In this document: positions 26,085 through 38,979 of the stretch, one piece after another
How the letters are laid out: each line of letters begins with the position of its first letter
Position numbering within the stretch: the stretch's first letter is position 1
Assembly: GCA_037957365.1 (NCBI GenBank)
Contig: JARHVA010004230.1
Coordinates: 688,501 to 752,500 of the forward strand
Reading direction: 5' to 3'
Source of the DNA: Torreya grandis
Taxonomy: Eukaryota; Streptophyta; Pinopsida; Cupressales; Taxaceae
DNA length: 64,000 nt
Notes under the pieces: generated by a model
Database searches by the model: none
Told to the model about the DNA's origin: nothing
The model's input: only the letters and a program-made list of their open reading frames with translations
Made by a program: the position numbers and the translations under genes

Positions 26085-26238
26085 ATCATAGTCAACTAGA
26101 TTGAGTTGGTCTATCAAGTTTCATTTTATAAATACAAGTTTATATTTTAGCTAAGTAGATCAAGCTAGTTGATTTGGTATTTTTATTTGTCTATAGGTCC
26201 AATTTTTCATATATATATATATATATATATACATACAC

Positions 26239-26298
<60 letters not shown>

Positions 26299-26333
26299 GT
26301 ATGTATATATATATATATATGTATATATATATG

Positions 26334-26368
<35 letters not shown>

Positions 26369-26381
26369 GTATATATATATG

Positions 26382-26468
<87 letters not shown>

Positions 26469-26469
26469 G

Positions 26470-26564
<95 letters not shown>

Positions 26565-27370
26565 AGTTGGTCAATCTAAATAGTTTCTATATTTATAGGT
26601 ACAAGATTTAAAATCAAGTAGGTCATGTTGGTTGACATAATTTTATATTCTCTTTATAAGTTATAGTTTTGGTGAATGAGATAAAACCAATCAATCCCAT
26701 TATTTAATTTGTCTCTTATATTTTTACTTATATATAACAAAATTTATCTACTTGATTATGTTATGCACAATTTTTAATTTTTGCTAAATAAATTGAACTG
26801 GTCAATCCAGTCATATTCTTACTTTTTGTATTTTATGTATAGTCAAATAAATTAAGATATTTCATCTTGTTTAAAATTCATATTTTTAGTCTTAGAAAAC
26901 TAGATTGATCTATTTGATTTTGTTTATTAAATGTGCTTTTAGTTTTCTAACTTTTCATAATTAAACATCTTATCTAGATGACCTAGTCAACAAAATTTAA
27001 GCAATACAACTAAATTGACATAGTAAATATTGATCTATAATACAAGGTCATTCTTAATAGATTAGCATTTAAATATTGTCAGTTTTAATAAATTTTAAAA
27101 TTCTTGTTTGTCCAGTTCAAAAAATTTCCTTAATACTTAGTTTCTAGTTATATCAAACTATCTAGACACAATAAACTAAATCAACCATCTTGATCTAGTT
27201 CAATGCCTATGTTCTATGCCACCAAACTACATTGGTCAAATTGATTTTGATTTTTTAGACCTAATTTTTGAATAGACTCTATCAACTTGATTGATCTTGT
27301 TATGTATTTCTTGTTAAATTAGATCTACCTTCTTGATCTTGTTTTGTATGTTTTATTTTCCAATATAAGA
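26085..27370 (+). repeat. Degenerate dyad-motif repeats in gypsy-1 leader
   Basis: Many scattered copies of a dyad motif of type AACTAGATTGA/TCAATCTAGTT and its variants occur here, for example at 26,093-26,115, 26,563-26,580, 26,890-26,910 and 27,170-27,200. They are embedded in loosely repeated sequence such as ATAAATACAAGTTTA versus ATTTATAGGTACAAG. This is the same motif that forms the regular 60-bp array further on. Confidence 0.6.
26209..26563. repeat. Large (AT)n tract with regular GT interruptions
   Basis: About 355 bp of AT repeats interrupted by GT at irregular spacing. It is flanked on both sides by TTGAGTTGGTC-containing repeats, so it expanded within the leader repeat. Open frames here are repeat artefacts. 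Confidence 0.97.
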
Positions 27371-28181
27371 AAAGGTAATTAACTTGTATTTTTCCTAATA
27401 ATTACAATCACTTATAATTTTGAAACAAAGAGTTGGTTGCATATTTATTTTCTTTCAAAAAATTATATCTTGGTTTTTGAAAAATTATTTTTTTACATTT
27501 TTTTAATGTTGTTTAGTTCTCCCTAAAAAATTTGTATCAATAGTTTTAAAACTACTTATCTATTATCATGAATGGATACTCGATATGTTGTTTATGATCC
27601 TTGTCTAGTGTTTATAGATAGCATGGTGTGAGGGGCTTGTAATAGTAATCATATAAATAGTACAAATATAAACTTAGTCTTTAGTTTTCATCTACCTCAT
27701 GATATTTTATAAACACCTAGGATTTCCCTTTGCATTGAACTGTAAGAATCCAACCATTTATTTTACTATGTGGTGCATTAGTTAGTGGTTAACATCAAGA
27801 ACATACTTATATATTACCCTTGAAATTGAGTTTAGTGGGATATGATAACTATATTTATTCCATAGTTTAAACTCTAAAACATTGGTTTTTCATTATCCAA
27901 TGGACAAGCTAGTATCTTTAGAAGCCTACATTATCAAATAGAACCTTTAGTATAACCTAGTGATCTTATTTTTAGGTAATTATTTAGCATTAATAGTTAT
28001 AAAATTTACATTTTATACTTTCTACTTTTTATTCTATGATGTATTAGAGACTTTATTAGATAGTATTTACACACATTCTATATTGTATATTTCAACTAGA
28101 TCAACCAGCTTAATTTAGTTGCTTGTGTGCTTACTTTATTTTTATTTATCAACTAAATCATACAATTTTAATAGTTTTTTT

Positions 28182-28765
28182 AAATCAATTGACCAAATTA
28201 ATCTAGTTATTTCCTAGATTTTTTTGTTGTCTTATTTAGCCAACTAGATTGAAAATCTTGATCCAATCTATTTCTAGACTATTATGTTATCTTATTTTCC
28301 AAACTAGATTGACCAACTTAATCTAGTCAATTCCCAATCTATTATGTTATCTTGTTTTCCAAACTATATCAACCAGATCAATCTAGTCAATTTTTAAACT
28401 ATTTTTTTTTCTTATTTTCCCAACTAGATTTACCAAATTGATCAATTATATTTTTAGACTTTTTTATTATCTTATTTTCTAAACTAGATCAAATAGCTTG
28501 TCTAGTTAGTTTCTAGACTCTTCTGTTTTCATGTTTTCCCAACTAGATTGACCAACTCAATCTAGTCTATTTATAGACTATTTTATTATCTTGTTTGTTG
28601 AACTAGATAAATGAGGTTGATATAGTTAATTCCAAAAACTTTATAGTATCATGTTTTCCAAACTAGATCAACGAGCTCAAACTAGTTAGTTTCTAGACTA
28701 TTTTATTATCATGTATTTCCAACTAAATCAGCCAGCTCCATCTAGTTCATTTTTATCTTATAAAC
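28182..28765 (+). repeat. 60-bp tandem array with internal dyad (about 10 units)
   Basis: AACTAGAT or a one-base variant recurs at 28,242, 28,302, 28,362, 28,422, 28,482, 28,541, 28,601, 28,661 and 28,721, a spacing of 60 bp throughout (59 once). A less regular unit lies upstream. Each unit holds an imperfect inverted repeat (AACTAGATTGA, short loop, TCAATCTAGTC/T) followed by a pyrimidine-rich TTTCTAGACTATTTTATTAT segment. It lies about 120 bp before the gag remains of gypsy-1, in its untranslated leader. Confidence 0.9.
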
Positions 28766-28884
28766 TCTCATATCTCTATTAAGTGTCCAAATAAGTTTCT
28801 TTTGCTTCATGAGACACCTACTTTATAAATCTTCATAATCAAACTAACATGATGAATCCTATTAACCCGCATAAATAATCTAAG

Positions 28885-30751
28885 ATGTATCTACCTTGTC
28901 ATGTAGTAGATAATATTGATATTAACAACATCCTTATTACTACTAAAACCAATAACTATGGGAATTATCCTTTTTTGATGAAAGTGATCTTGAATATACA
29001 AATGAAATTACCCTTTTCATCAATGAAAACCCTCAACATCAGGGTAAGGATCCCATGGTCATTTGCAACCTCATGATGGGACCTCACATTAGAGATCCCA
29101 CTTCACCTTCACCTAACTTTGTTACATTATTTGGTTCAAGTCATCCTATGACTTTTGTCACACCCTTATCCTCTATCATGCCTTCATATACCAACATTTC
29201 CTCCTCTTCCATACCTTATTCATCATCTATGTCAATCATTTACATAAACATGCCATGTACAACCTTTAATGGGCCTACTCAAAATGCTCACATTAATATT
29301 CAAATTCATGCAACTACTAGTGCATCTCAGTACACTAGTGAATCTCAAAATATCAATGCCTCTCATACTATTAATACATCATATGATGCTTCCACTAGTC
29401 AAAACACATTTACCTTAAACAACTTTTATTACAATCTTTATAAATGGCTATTTTTAAAATGAATAGTGCTAATAAAATGATGCAAATTCAAAACCAATTA
29501 TTGAATTTGTAAAATAATCCTTAACTTACTCAATGATGGATGAAAATTCCTAATCCCCCCAGCCCCCTTAGAGATGCACATGGTAATACTATACCTAAAT
29601 CACCACTTCCTAACAACTTCATTAAACATTTAAAAAATGAACCTCTAGTTCCTCAAATCATAAAAATTGACATAGGTGGAATAGTTACCACAATCACTTA
29701 CAATGGATTCACTAATCTATCCTTGAATTTGAAAGCTTTCATAAACTTATATAAATATTGGGTTAAACTCAATACCTTTTCTACCACTAAAATCTTAGCC
29801 AAAACCTTTTTAGGTGACTCTTTAAATTGGTATAATCATCTCAAACCCCACTATATTTATAGTTTAGAATACTTAATCAATGCATTGATTCAATAATTTC
29901 AAGCTAATGATCTTTTCAAAAAAAATATATCACTTTATCAATTTGTAAATAAATAAAATCTGAAACAACCCAAGTGTTCATTAAACTATGGTAAGCCTTG
30001 TCTAATAAAGATGATCATAACATGTTAGATGATAATATATTTCATATATTCACTAATGATCTTCACCCTAAATTAAATACCATGTGAGGACTCTTTCTAT
30101 AAGATATTTATAAGAAGCCCTTGATTAATCCAAACATCAAGATTTTCCTGATACAATAATTTGAGCCTTTGTACCATCCCATAGGAATTCAAATGCTTAT
30201 GAGACCTAGAAATAGACATGTAACCAATAATGGTATTATGGAAACCTATGATTACATACACAACATTAAATAAATTAATACTACTATTACCATGGATACT
30301 ATTATGTCATAATCAATTTCCAATAATCATCATCCTAGTTCTACTTTTTTCTCAACCAAATAATTTAGATATCCATAAACCAATTTCATTAGCATAGATT
30401 CAAAATCATCTTCCTCAACCTTAACCAATAGATATTGATCTTAATAACCCTACCAAAAATTGGTATGATCCACACAAATTCTATTTGTATCATGAAATTG
30501 GGTGTCATTCTCATGAAACTTGTCTCCAACTAAGAACCTTTGCTATGGAATATCTTCTTAGACCTAATTTTGATTATCAACCACTCATATGTACACATCA
30601 TAAATATTATGATGTGAAAATTAAGTCTCATGAAGCCAAAATTAAACATGAATCCCTTAATCAATTTAACACTCACCTATATATTTATAAGAATCCCCTT
30701 TCTAATCATCAATCTAGTACTACACAAACTCCCACTACCAATAATGTTTAA
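28885..30751 (+). pseudogene. gypsy-1 gag (remnant)
   Basis: Plus-strand gag in several open pieces. 28,885-29,462 is a Ser/Thr/Asn-rich N-terminal region. 29,540-29,896 carries the core of the retrotransposon gag domain: YNGFTNLSLNLKAFINLY, then FLGDSLNWYNHLKP, matching the family's GDPxxHLxxF and LKGxAxxWFxxLxP blocks. 30,485-30,751 begins with YHEIGCHSHETCLQLR, corresponding to the FHxxxGHxTExCxxLK motif near the C-terminus. Stops and shifts separate them. Gag forms the particle in living elements. Start at 28,885 is the first Met of an open stretch and is only a guess. Confidence 0.75.
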
Positions 30752-31000
30752 ATTTCTATGGATCCAATGCTAACATTCATGATGAGAAAATTATTAATAT
30801 GAATAATTTAAGGAGATTAATTTCTTTTATGTATCCCCATCCAAATTAAAACAACAATAATTTCCCAAATTTACATACTATTGAATATTCTTACCCATCT
30901 CATCTTATACAATTGATGCATACATAACCAATTTCAATCAATTCAACAACATAATTTACTAACTCACAACTATCCAATCAAATGATATAGTTATAAAATA

Positions 31001-31568
<568 letters not shown>

Positions 31569-31884
31569 TTTTAAGTCATAATAATATATTCCTTACCAAC
31601 ATCAAATTAAATGAACTTATGCTAGACCTTTAAAGGATCTAATTCAAAATTATGTGCCTATTTATGATGAAATTCTAATTGAATATGGTGAATGGGTTAT
31701 TAAAACTAAAATCTCACATCTCCCATCTCAAATCCCTTTCTTTAGACTTATGATAACTTCCCCTTGTCATCATAATCATCTAATGCAACTTTTATTTTAA
31801 ATGAAAACCCCTTACCCCCCACCTATGGGGAAAAAAGATAATTTATCTAAATTTAAAGATATCATTATTTATTAGTGTGAAGAA

Positions 31885-32421
31885 ATGTCTATCCACATTG
31901 ATGAAATGATAGATATTTCTCTTTCACTCAAACTATATATCACTTCAATGATCCTGAATGAAACATTTCTTCATGTGGATGATACTCCATTTTTAATTAG
32001 AATATATATAAGATATATTCAAGTCAAGTGTGCTTTGATTGATGAAGGTCTAGACACTTGTGTTTTTTCCCTTAATTTAATTAAAACACTTGGATAGTTT
32101 GAATTTAATCTTAAATCTCTTTAAAGTACATGTCAAGGATATGAAATATGAAAAATGCCTCATTTAGGTTATGTTTATATTCTTATCATAGTTCACCCTA
32201 TCATGAAGTGCATCAAATTCATGATATTTAATATCTCATTATCAAATAACATTTTACTTGGTAAAATTTGGACAAACCATATGAGAACTATAACCTCTCC
32301 AATGTTAAATTTCCTTATAATGATTCTATATAAAAAATTCAAGGAGACACCAATCCTTGGAATTTTAAACAATTCTAATAATGGGGTGTTTTTAAAATAC
32401 CTATCATCAAAACTTTCCTAA
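31885..32421 (+). pseudogene. gypsy-1 aspartic protease (remnant)
   Basis: Plus-strand pieces 31,885-32,097 and 32,155-32,421 correspond to the two halves of a retroviral-type aspartic protease of plant gypsy elements. The active-site region reads ALIDEGLDTCVFSL, fitting the DEGASTCVMSL variant of the Asp-x-Gly box; Asp and Gly are kept. About 60 codons on, NISLSNNILLGKIWTNHM matches the conserved LxxSYNxLLGRPWIH block. One frameshift and a stop separate the halves. The next 800 bp gave no reverse transcriptase, as for gypsy-2. Confidence 0.75.
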
Positions 32422-33333
32422 TATTTCTTATCATGAATCGCAATGCTTTAATTACCCCTTCAACTCTATTAGAGGTTATAATGGTCATCCTAAATTATCA
32501 GGCAATATACCACCTAATATCTTAGATTCAGATGATGATTAACCTAATGAGATTAGTTTGAAAATTAAAACCTCTAATTTCCCTCAAATAATTACTCAAT
32601 TACCTTTTTTTATGACCTTAATATCATAAAAAACCATTAGATGGAATTCCTATCACTTTAAAAAAATAAACACTCCATCCACCATTCCTCTTCAACCAAT
32701 AAAATCATTGATGAATGTAATATTAATATACACACTCTTGATTATGATGATGGGTACTCTTTGGATGATCCATTTTTATCTATATTTGCTCCAGATAAAC
32801 ATGTAGAGATACTTAGATATCATTTTTCTTTATATCATATTTTCTTATGTTCATTCTCCTTATACTATATCTAAAATGAGTTATTCTTCACATTATGTTC
32901 ATAGGCCTAAGATGGAGCACACCCACACACGCTAATTCTCATCTAATCACTTTTTATCCCTTTTAGAGTGTTCTTCTTGACCATGCTATGATGGAACCAT
33001 ACCAGTTTTCTAGATTCTCAAATACTTATAGTATAATTCCTCTAGAGATGTTAGCTATACTATGTCAACCCTCTTTAATCTCATCTCCTGAAGTGTCACA
33101 TCCCAGTCCTAATCCTATTCTGAGTTACCTTCCTATTGATGGTGGCTTATAACCTTTTCCTAAGCTTGATCCTTTATCAACATGATGGGTAGATGAGACA
33201 TGTTTTGAGTTCCATAGGGTTACTAGTCATTAATCCAAGGATTGTCATGTACATTAGTAATTCATAACACAATAATGAGTTTTAGGCTAACCTTCATAGT
33301 CTACTAATCTTAGAAAAATTTGTTAGTTTCATG

Positions 33334-33334
<1 letters not shown>
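32422..33334 (+). pseudogene. Post-protease remnant of gypsy-1, unidentified
   Basis: Plus-strand frames give protein-like text (DYDDGYSLDDPFLSIFAPDK at about 32,745-32,800; MMEPYQFSRFSNTYS at about 32,990-33,030). At about 33,200 there is CFEFHRVTSH, stop, SKDC, which resembles a second gag-type FHRxxGHxTxxC motif. No RT motif is seen. Whether this is one ORF or two joined fragments is unclear. Confidence 0.35.
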
Positions 33335-33372
<38 letters not shown>

Positions 33373-33377
33373 CACAC

Positions 33378-33462
<85 letters not shown>
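33335..33462. repeat. (CA)n microsatellite
   Basis: About 128 bp of CA repeat with one AAAA and one CG interruption. The minus-strand Cys-Val open frame here is an artefact. Confidence 0.97.
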
Positions 33463-33463
<1 letters not shown>

Positions 33464-34770
33464 TCTTCCACTCATTATCAACGTCTTTAGTAGAACATTA
33501 ATACACATCATAAGATAATTTTGGATTACATCCATACATATGAGGAAGTTTATTATCTTTAGCATCAGTGTACCACACATCATACATATGATGTCAAGTA
33601 CTATAGTAATATTTTCTTGATTTTATGTGGCCTATGTCCTCACCATATATGATGTAGAAGCATCACTATATTTTATCCTAATAGTCCAAAAGGTCATTAT
33701 AAGTCACAATAAGCCTCATGGAGACATTAGAAGTTTGTATTGATGTCTTAGAGTGGTTTTCCCTCAAAATTTTCAAATGCCTATATTGTAAATCAAAAGA
33801 AATTAAAATGTTTCTATACATGTGCATAGGTGTCACTAGTTCTATAAGGTCATGCTACATAGTAAGGAAGCCAGTCTAAGGTCTAGGAAGATCTTTATTA
33901 TCTTTAACAACTAGATATGCTAATAAAGTCTTTAGATAAGTTTGTTTGTCATGTATTTTCTGACTCTAAATAGGTCAATGAAGCATTTGGGAACTAAGCA
34001 TTTATATGCATATCTTGTCATCATGAATCAAAATATATGAGCTTGAAACCAATATTATAGGAGTTCTTTTAGGCAAACTAGGACTTGAAAGACTTAGAAG
34101 TTGTCATTTACTATGTGGAACACCATGCAAGCAAGATAGTATGTGAAGAAAGAATGATATATTTGTACATGATAGCATAAGTATTAAATATATGTCAAGA
34201 GTTTTCTATTAATTCAATGTATACAAGTCTTTCAAATATTTATATTTTTGTGTTTAATAAAATAGTTTCTTTTTGATTTGTTATTGTCTTATTCTTTTTA
34301 GCTATAGACCTCTTTGTCATAAAAAAATGACACATAGTTATTAGTTTATGTGTAATTCGATGTGTGGATCTGATAAAAGGTTCCTCTTAATTGATTAATA
34401 TCCATAAGACTCATAAATAAGCCTAAAATTAATGAAAAATCCTTTATCTTATAGAAACAATAGATTTTTAACTATTGACCTAGTGACCAAATGTGTAAAC
34501 CCATAGTCTGAGTTTCAAAAAAAAAAAGGCCTATAATTTCTAAATAAATAAGCCAAAAGCTTCAAGACATCATATGAAGATTATTAATAGAACCTATGAT
34601 ATGTTCACGTAGATTTTAGATCAAATTAAAGCCCATAATTGAAGATATATAGGATTGTGTCCTTTTTTGCTTGTAGGTGATCACCAAGATAGACCCAAAA
34701 CAAAAGAGGTTGATTGAATTTACTTGTTGTTTGGATTCAAAATTCATGAAAAGGTTTGTCATTATATTTA
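33463..34770. other. Stretch without recognised gene
   Basis: Interior of gypsy-1 by position. Plus-strand frames show no RT, RNase H or integrase motif, and nothing else was recognised. Confidence 0.4.
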
Positions 34771-34779
34771 TATAATACT

Positions 34780-35780
34780 ATTAAGAGAGATGTTTCCAAC
34801 AATTTGATGATTGAATTGGGGATAAAAGAGGTTAAACATAAAAAGGAATTTAAGATCTAGAAAGAGAAAATATGATTGTTTTCACCCCATTATTGGATTT
34901 CAAACTCTATGTTAAGGATTTATAGGATTGTGAGGGAATTTCTAGGCCACTTGAGAAAGTGAACAAGTCCATTAAATTTTGGAAATACTTCAAGGTTTCA
35001 TTTAAGTAGGTATAATTTGATCTACATAGTCCTAAGAGAGAACAAATGATATTGTTGAGTTTTCTTTTTGAGAAATCAATAAATAAAGTCTAGTTTCTCA
35101 CAATTATATTGGCCTTTAAAATTTCAAGAAAGTATTCTAGAAACTATATAAAAACGTCTCAAGGTTATAATATCTTCCCTAAGACCAAAATACAAAAATG
35201 ACCTATACATAATTCTTACACAAAGTTAGGATTGAGTTGATGTTATTTGTTGTTAAGTGATCATGTTAACAACTTCTATATGCTCAATGGCATGGCTTTA
35301 AGTCTTCCATGGTTTTTGTGAGTAGATTGATCCAAGAAAACAAGAGACTAAAATTGTAGGTAGTTTATGCAAATGTCCAATTGAAAGTTTTAGAATTTTT
35401 TAAGAATATTTAATCCAAGAAGATCATCAATGGTAACAAGATCAATCAAGAGATCCATTTAGAAAGGTACTAAGTAGAACTATTAAGTGGACTATGTGCA
35501 TGGTCATCAATCTCAATTGCATACTCCTAGTCATTCATGGATAAAGGATAAACCTTATTCATAACCTAAATGTCCTCACAAATTTAATGATATTAGTCAT
35601 GGTTTAACATCAATTCCTTGCATCAAGTATCCCATGTAGGATTCACCCATGATCATCATTCTTCTTCTAGTATACCCACTTTTGGCATAGAGATAGTGCA
35701 TCAAGAAGTCTTTTCACAACTCTCTATAAATATTGATGAGAATTTTATTAAAATTTATTTGTAATTACACTAAGATGTAT
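34780..35780 (+). pseudogene. Decayed coiled-coil ORF of unknown family
   Basis: Plus-strand frames read as a broken protein. FTPLLDFKLYVKDL and ISRPLEKVNKSIKFWKYFKVS lie at about 34,880-35,000. A charged coil with NGNKINQEIHLER follows at about 35,430-35,465, then HKFNDISHGLTSIPCIKYPM at about 35,577-35,635. Several frameshifts are needed. It may be a gag-like or structural protein of another element. No motif identifies it. Confidence 0.35.
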
Positions 35781-35789
35781 CTAATGTTA

Positions 35790-37240
35790 TGGATGATATT
35801 TGTCATAAAATGTATAAGTACTTGTGAACATACCAAAGTGTTTCATTACATTATTAATTATATTTTCATATGACTTCAATTTTATTTATACATACATGTT
35901 GATTTTATTTATGATCTTATCACCTCAAATTATTTAATGGATTAATTTAATTTCTAATTATTCCTCCCATAATTTTAAGATTATTTCTATTTATACTTGT
36001 TACATCATCTTTTTAAATTAGATAGTTAGTCTTATGACATGGTGTATAACCCACACCCCTTAATATCCTATCTATACCTTATGATCAACTAGTAAGCATA
36101 TTTCTTATTATATCATTTAATACATATATTTATTTGTTATTAAATCTTCCCTTATCATTCCCTCATACTAATTACATGTTATTAGTCTTGAGATCACATA
36201 CTTTATTATATGCAATCCTTATTATTTATTAATTAGAAAAAATCTATGGGTACTTTGTATTCTATAATTAAATCCTAAAGCTTATCTATGTTTTCCAATT
36301 GTCTCACTCATGTATGGTTATTCCAAATACTTATGGAGGAGTAATAAAATAATCTATAAAATATTTAAAATCCAAATCATTCAAATAAAAGTTAATTTAA
36401 AAAAAGCATCTATAAAATCAAAAGTCAAAATCACACAAAAGGATGTTATTCTTAGTTTAGCACTTCTCTTATTTAAATTTGAAGCTTAAACTCCATAGTT
36501 GGCATAAAAATAAAGTTGAGTCTATTATGGTGTGGTAGGTTGGTTGAATATGACATAAGGTCTCAAACCTATATATAGTGATACCTACTTTCTCACACAT
36601 GTACCCAATCTTCACAATATACCGATAGCTTTGTAAGGGTTCCTAAGGAATAGGGAACACATTATGGGAAGGTAGTCCCATTTTAATTTTATTGTATATA
36701 TAATTTGTATCATATGATATAATTATTTAACTCATGCATAAAATATTTATGTCCACTATGAAAAAATATTTTTTGACTTTGTCATCCAATAAATTCTTAT
36801 CACATACCTATTTTCTTGGTATGTCTCATGCCTATTAAGGATTGTTACAATGTCTATGTCATAATTTTTCCACTTAATTTATCATTATAAATACTTTAAA
36901 TATTCCTCTTCTATGAATATTACTTTTTATATGATCATACCCTTTTAAATTTCCTCTTTTGAGTTGAAATGTAAGATTCAAATATGACCAGGGCTTCCAC
37001 ACAAGAATTCCTTTATTTTCCCTAAACATTTACCCTAATTATCATTAAACTCATTAGTTTTCCATTTATGAGTTTCAATATAATACCATGGATAGGACCA
37101 TTATTTTCTCACAAAACATCCTCAAGATACAAACCATGTTTAGAAAAAAACAACTATTCTTTTTCAAACACAAACCCTAGATTTTATTTTATCATTTCAC
37201 TTAACATACCTTTGTTTGTACCTTACATTGTAATTCATTT
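35790..37240. other. Stretch without recognised gene
   Basis: AT-rich, no coding similarity on either strand. The frame at 37,068-37,271 overlaps the start of a tandem repeat and is not called. Confidence 0.45.
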
Positions 37241-37246
37241 ATTTTC

Positions 37247-37570
37247 ATGTTTTAAATGTCTCACAACATGAATTAGTGTGTTTTACATTTAAATTAATTT
37301 TTATCATTTATGTTTTACATGCTTCCCAATATGATTTAGAGTGTTATACTTTTTCATTTCATTTCTTATCTATTTATGTTTTACACACTTCTGAACTTGA
37401 TTTAGTGTGTTCTACTTTTCATTTCATTTTTTTTATCTATTGATGTTTTACACAATTCCCAACTTGATTTAGTGTGATCTAATTTTAATTTAACTTTTAT
37501 CCTTTATTCATGTCTTACATGCTTCCCAATATGGTCTAGTATATTTTACATTACATTTACACTTTTTATT
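37247..37570. repeat. 63-67-bp tandem repeat, about five units
   Basis: ATGTTTTA or ATGTCTTA recurs at 37,247, 37,310, 37,376, 37,443 and 37,510 (spacing 63, 66, 67, 67). Each is followed by a block of type CATGCTTCCCAATATGATTT and TTAGTGTGTT. Units are diverged. It ends about 120 bp before the copia-2 LTR. Confidence 0.8.
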
Positions 37571-37690
37571 TATCATTTTTTTACCATATATTTGTTCACA
37601 TTTTCTAGAAAAAAATCAAAACACATCACATATTTTCTCATAGAATATATAAAATATTAACACATGAAATAGAAATAAAATACATGTATT

Positions 37691-38324
37691 TAATTATTTA
37701 TCCCAAGAATAATCATCAATGACATAGCATGAAAGTGTGAGAAAAATAAAAATGTATAAGAATAAGTTACCTTTCAATTGCAAACCATATATGAGACAAC
37801 AATTTTAAAGTGGAAAAATAAATGCATCAAATAAAAACTCATTTGATCTTATTAAAAGGACTACAACCAAAATCTCCTCAAGTACAAGATTCAATCAAGA
37901 GAACATGAGAATAATATAGAGAGCTATGATATTATTAGTGAGAAAAAGAGGATGGGAAGGGATATTTTATAGATCTAGAGGAGGAAAATAAGACTTACAT
38001 AGAATCCCATTATGACCTTAAAAGCCTCCTAAGTGTGTTCCACTTTTGTCCTAGACAAATACAAAGTTAAGGGAGGTGTTTTTTCATGTTGGGGAAGGAT
38101 TTACTCATTCAAGTAACTCAAAAAACCTAAAGGAGCACAAAGAAGCGAGTGATAACTCATGGAATCTAGATTTATGTGAATTAATAATTCCCATAAATAA
38201 AAATTCACCACACATGAAAAAAGAACCTAGGACAAAATAAATTATCCTAAATCAAAGGGTAATTCTAAAACTCCTTAAACTTTATTTAAGGGTTTACAAA
38301 TAAACAAGAAGGAAGGAAAAATCA
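37691..38324 (-). repeat. copia-2 3' LTR
   Basis: 634 bp, beginning TAATTATTTATC (a TG-to-TA change compared with TGAGGATTTATC in the partner) and ending AAATCA. A minus-strand TATA box, CTATAAAAT, lies at 37,964-37,972. Confidence 0.85.
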
Positions 38325-38328
38325 CTAA

Positions 38329-38340
38329 CTCTCCCCCTTG
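38329..38340 (-). other. copia-2 polypurine tract
   Basis: Plus-strand CTCTCCCCCTTG, reading CAAGGGGGAGAG on the minus strand, just inside the 3' LTR. Confidence 0.75.
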
Positions 38341-38616
38341 ATGAAAATTCCTTCAATCCTAACATTTTACAAAAGAAAACAAACTTATCTTTACATAATG
38401 GCTTAGTGAAGATATCAACCATTTATTCTTTAGTATGACAGAAAGAGAGAAGAATTTTATTATCTTCAATAAATTTTCATTGAAAGTGATGTTGAATATC
38501 AATGTTCTTGGACCTTGCATGGAAGATAAAATTTATTTCTAAGGTAATGATACTTTGATTATCACCAAAATTATAGTATCTAAATGTTGAGGGTGGCCCA
38601 AATATGCAATAAGTCT

Positions 38617-38979
38617 TTAAAGCCAAATTACTTCCTTTGAAGCATGATTAGAAGATTTATACTCAACTTCTATGGAAGTTAAGGATATAATAGTTTTCTT
38701 TTTACTACTCCATGATATGGAGTCAGAACCCAAATAGAAGTAATAACCACTTATAAATCTACAATCATTAGGATTACCAACACAATTAGAATCTGAATAA
38801 CCTATAAAATAAAAATTTCTATTCAAAGTATACTCAATGCCAAAAGTTATTTTACCTTTAATATAACTAAGAATTATTTTATAATATTTAAAATCAGTAT
38901 ATTGAGAATTAGTCATAAAGAGAGAAACCAATCTATCACAAAAGGCAATATCATGATAAGTATGAGTAAGATAATTCAA
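38617..38979 (-). pseudogene. copia-2 RNase H domain
   Basis: An uninterrupted 120-codon stretch covers most of copia RNase H. It includes FKYYKIILSYIKGKITFGIEY, FIGYSDSNCVGNPNDCR, SGYYFYLGSDSISWSSKKK, and SIEVEYKSSNHASKEVIWL. These match the family blocks GYSDSDWAGDxxDRRSTSGY, ISWSSKKQ and STEAEYxAxxxAxxExxWL. The catalytic acidic residues of GYSDSN and of EVEY are present, although DWAGD has become NCVGN. Being open over the domain does not make the element active; RT and integrase are damaged. Confidence 0.92.

Noticed and set aside
26169..26611. 135-145-codon open frames on both strands
   Set aside because: Translations of the (AT)n tract with GT interruptions.
33329..33583. Minus-strand Cys-Val-rich open frame
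   Set aside because: Translation of the (CA)n tract.
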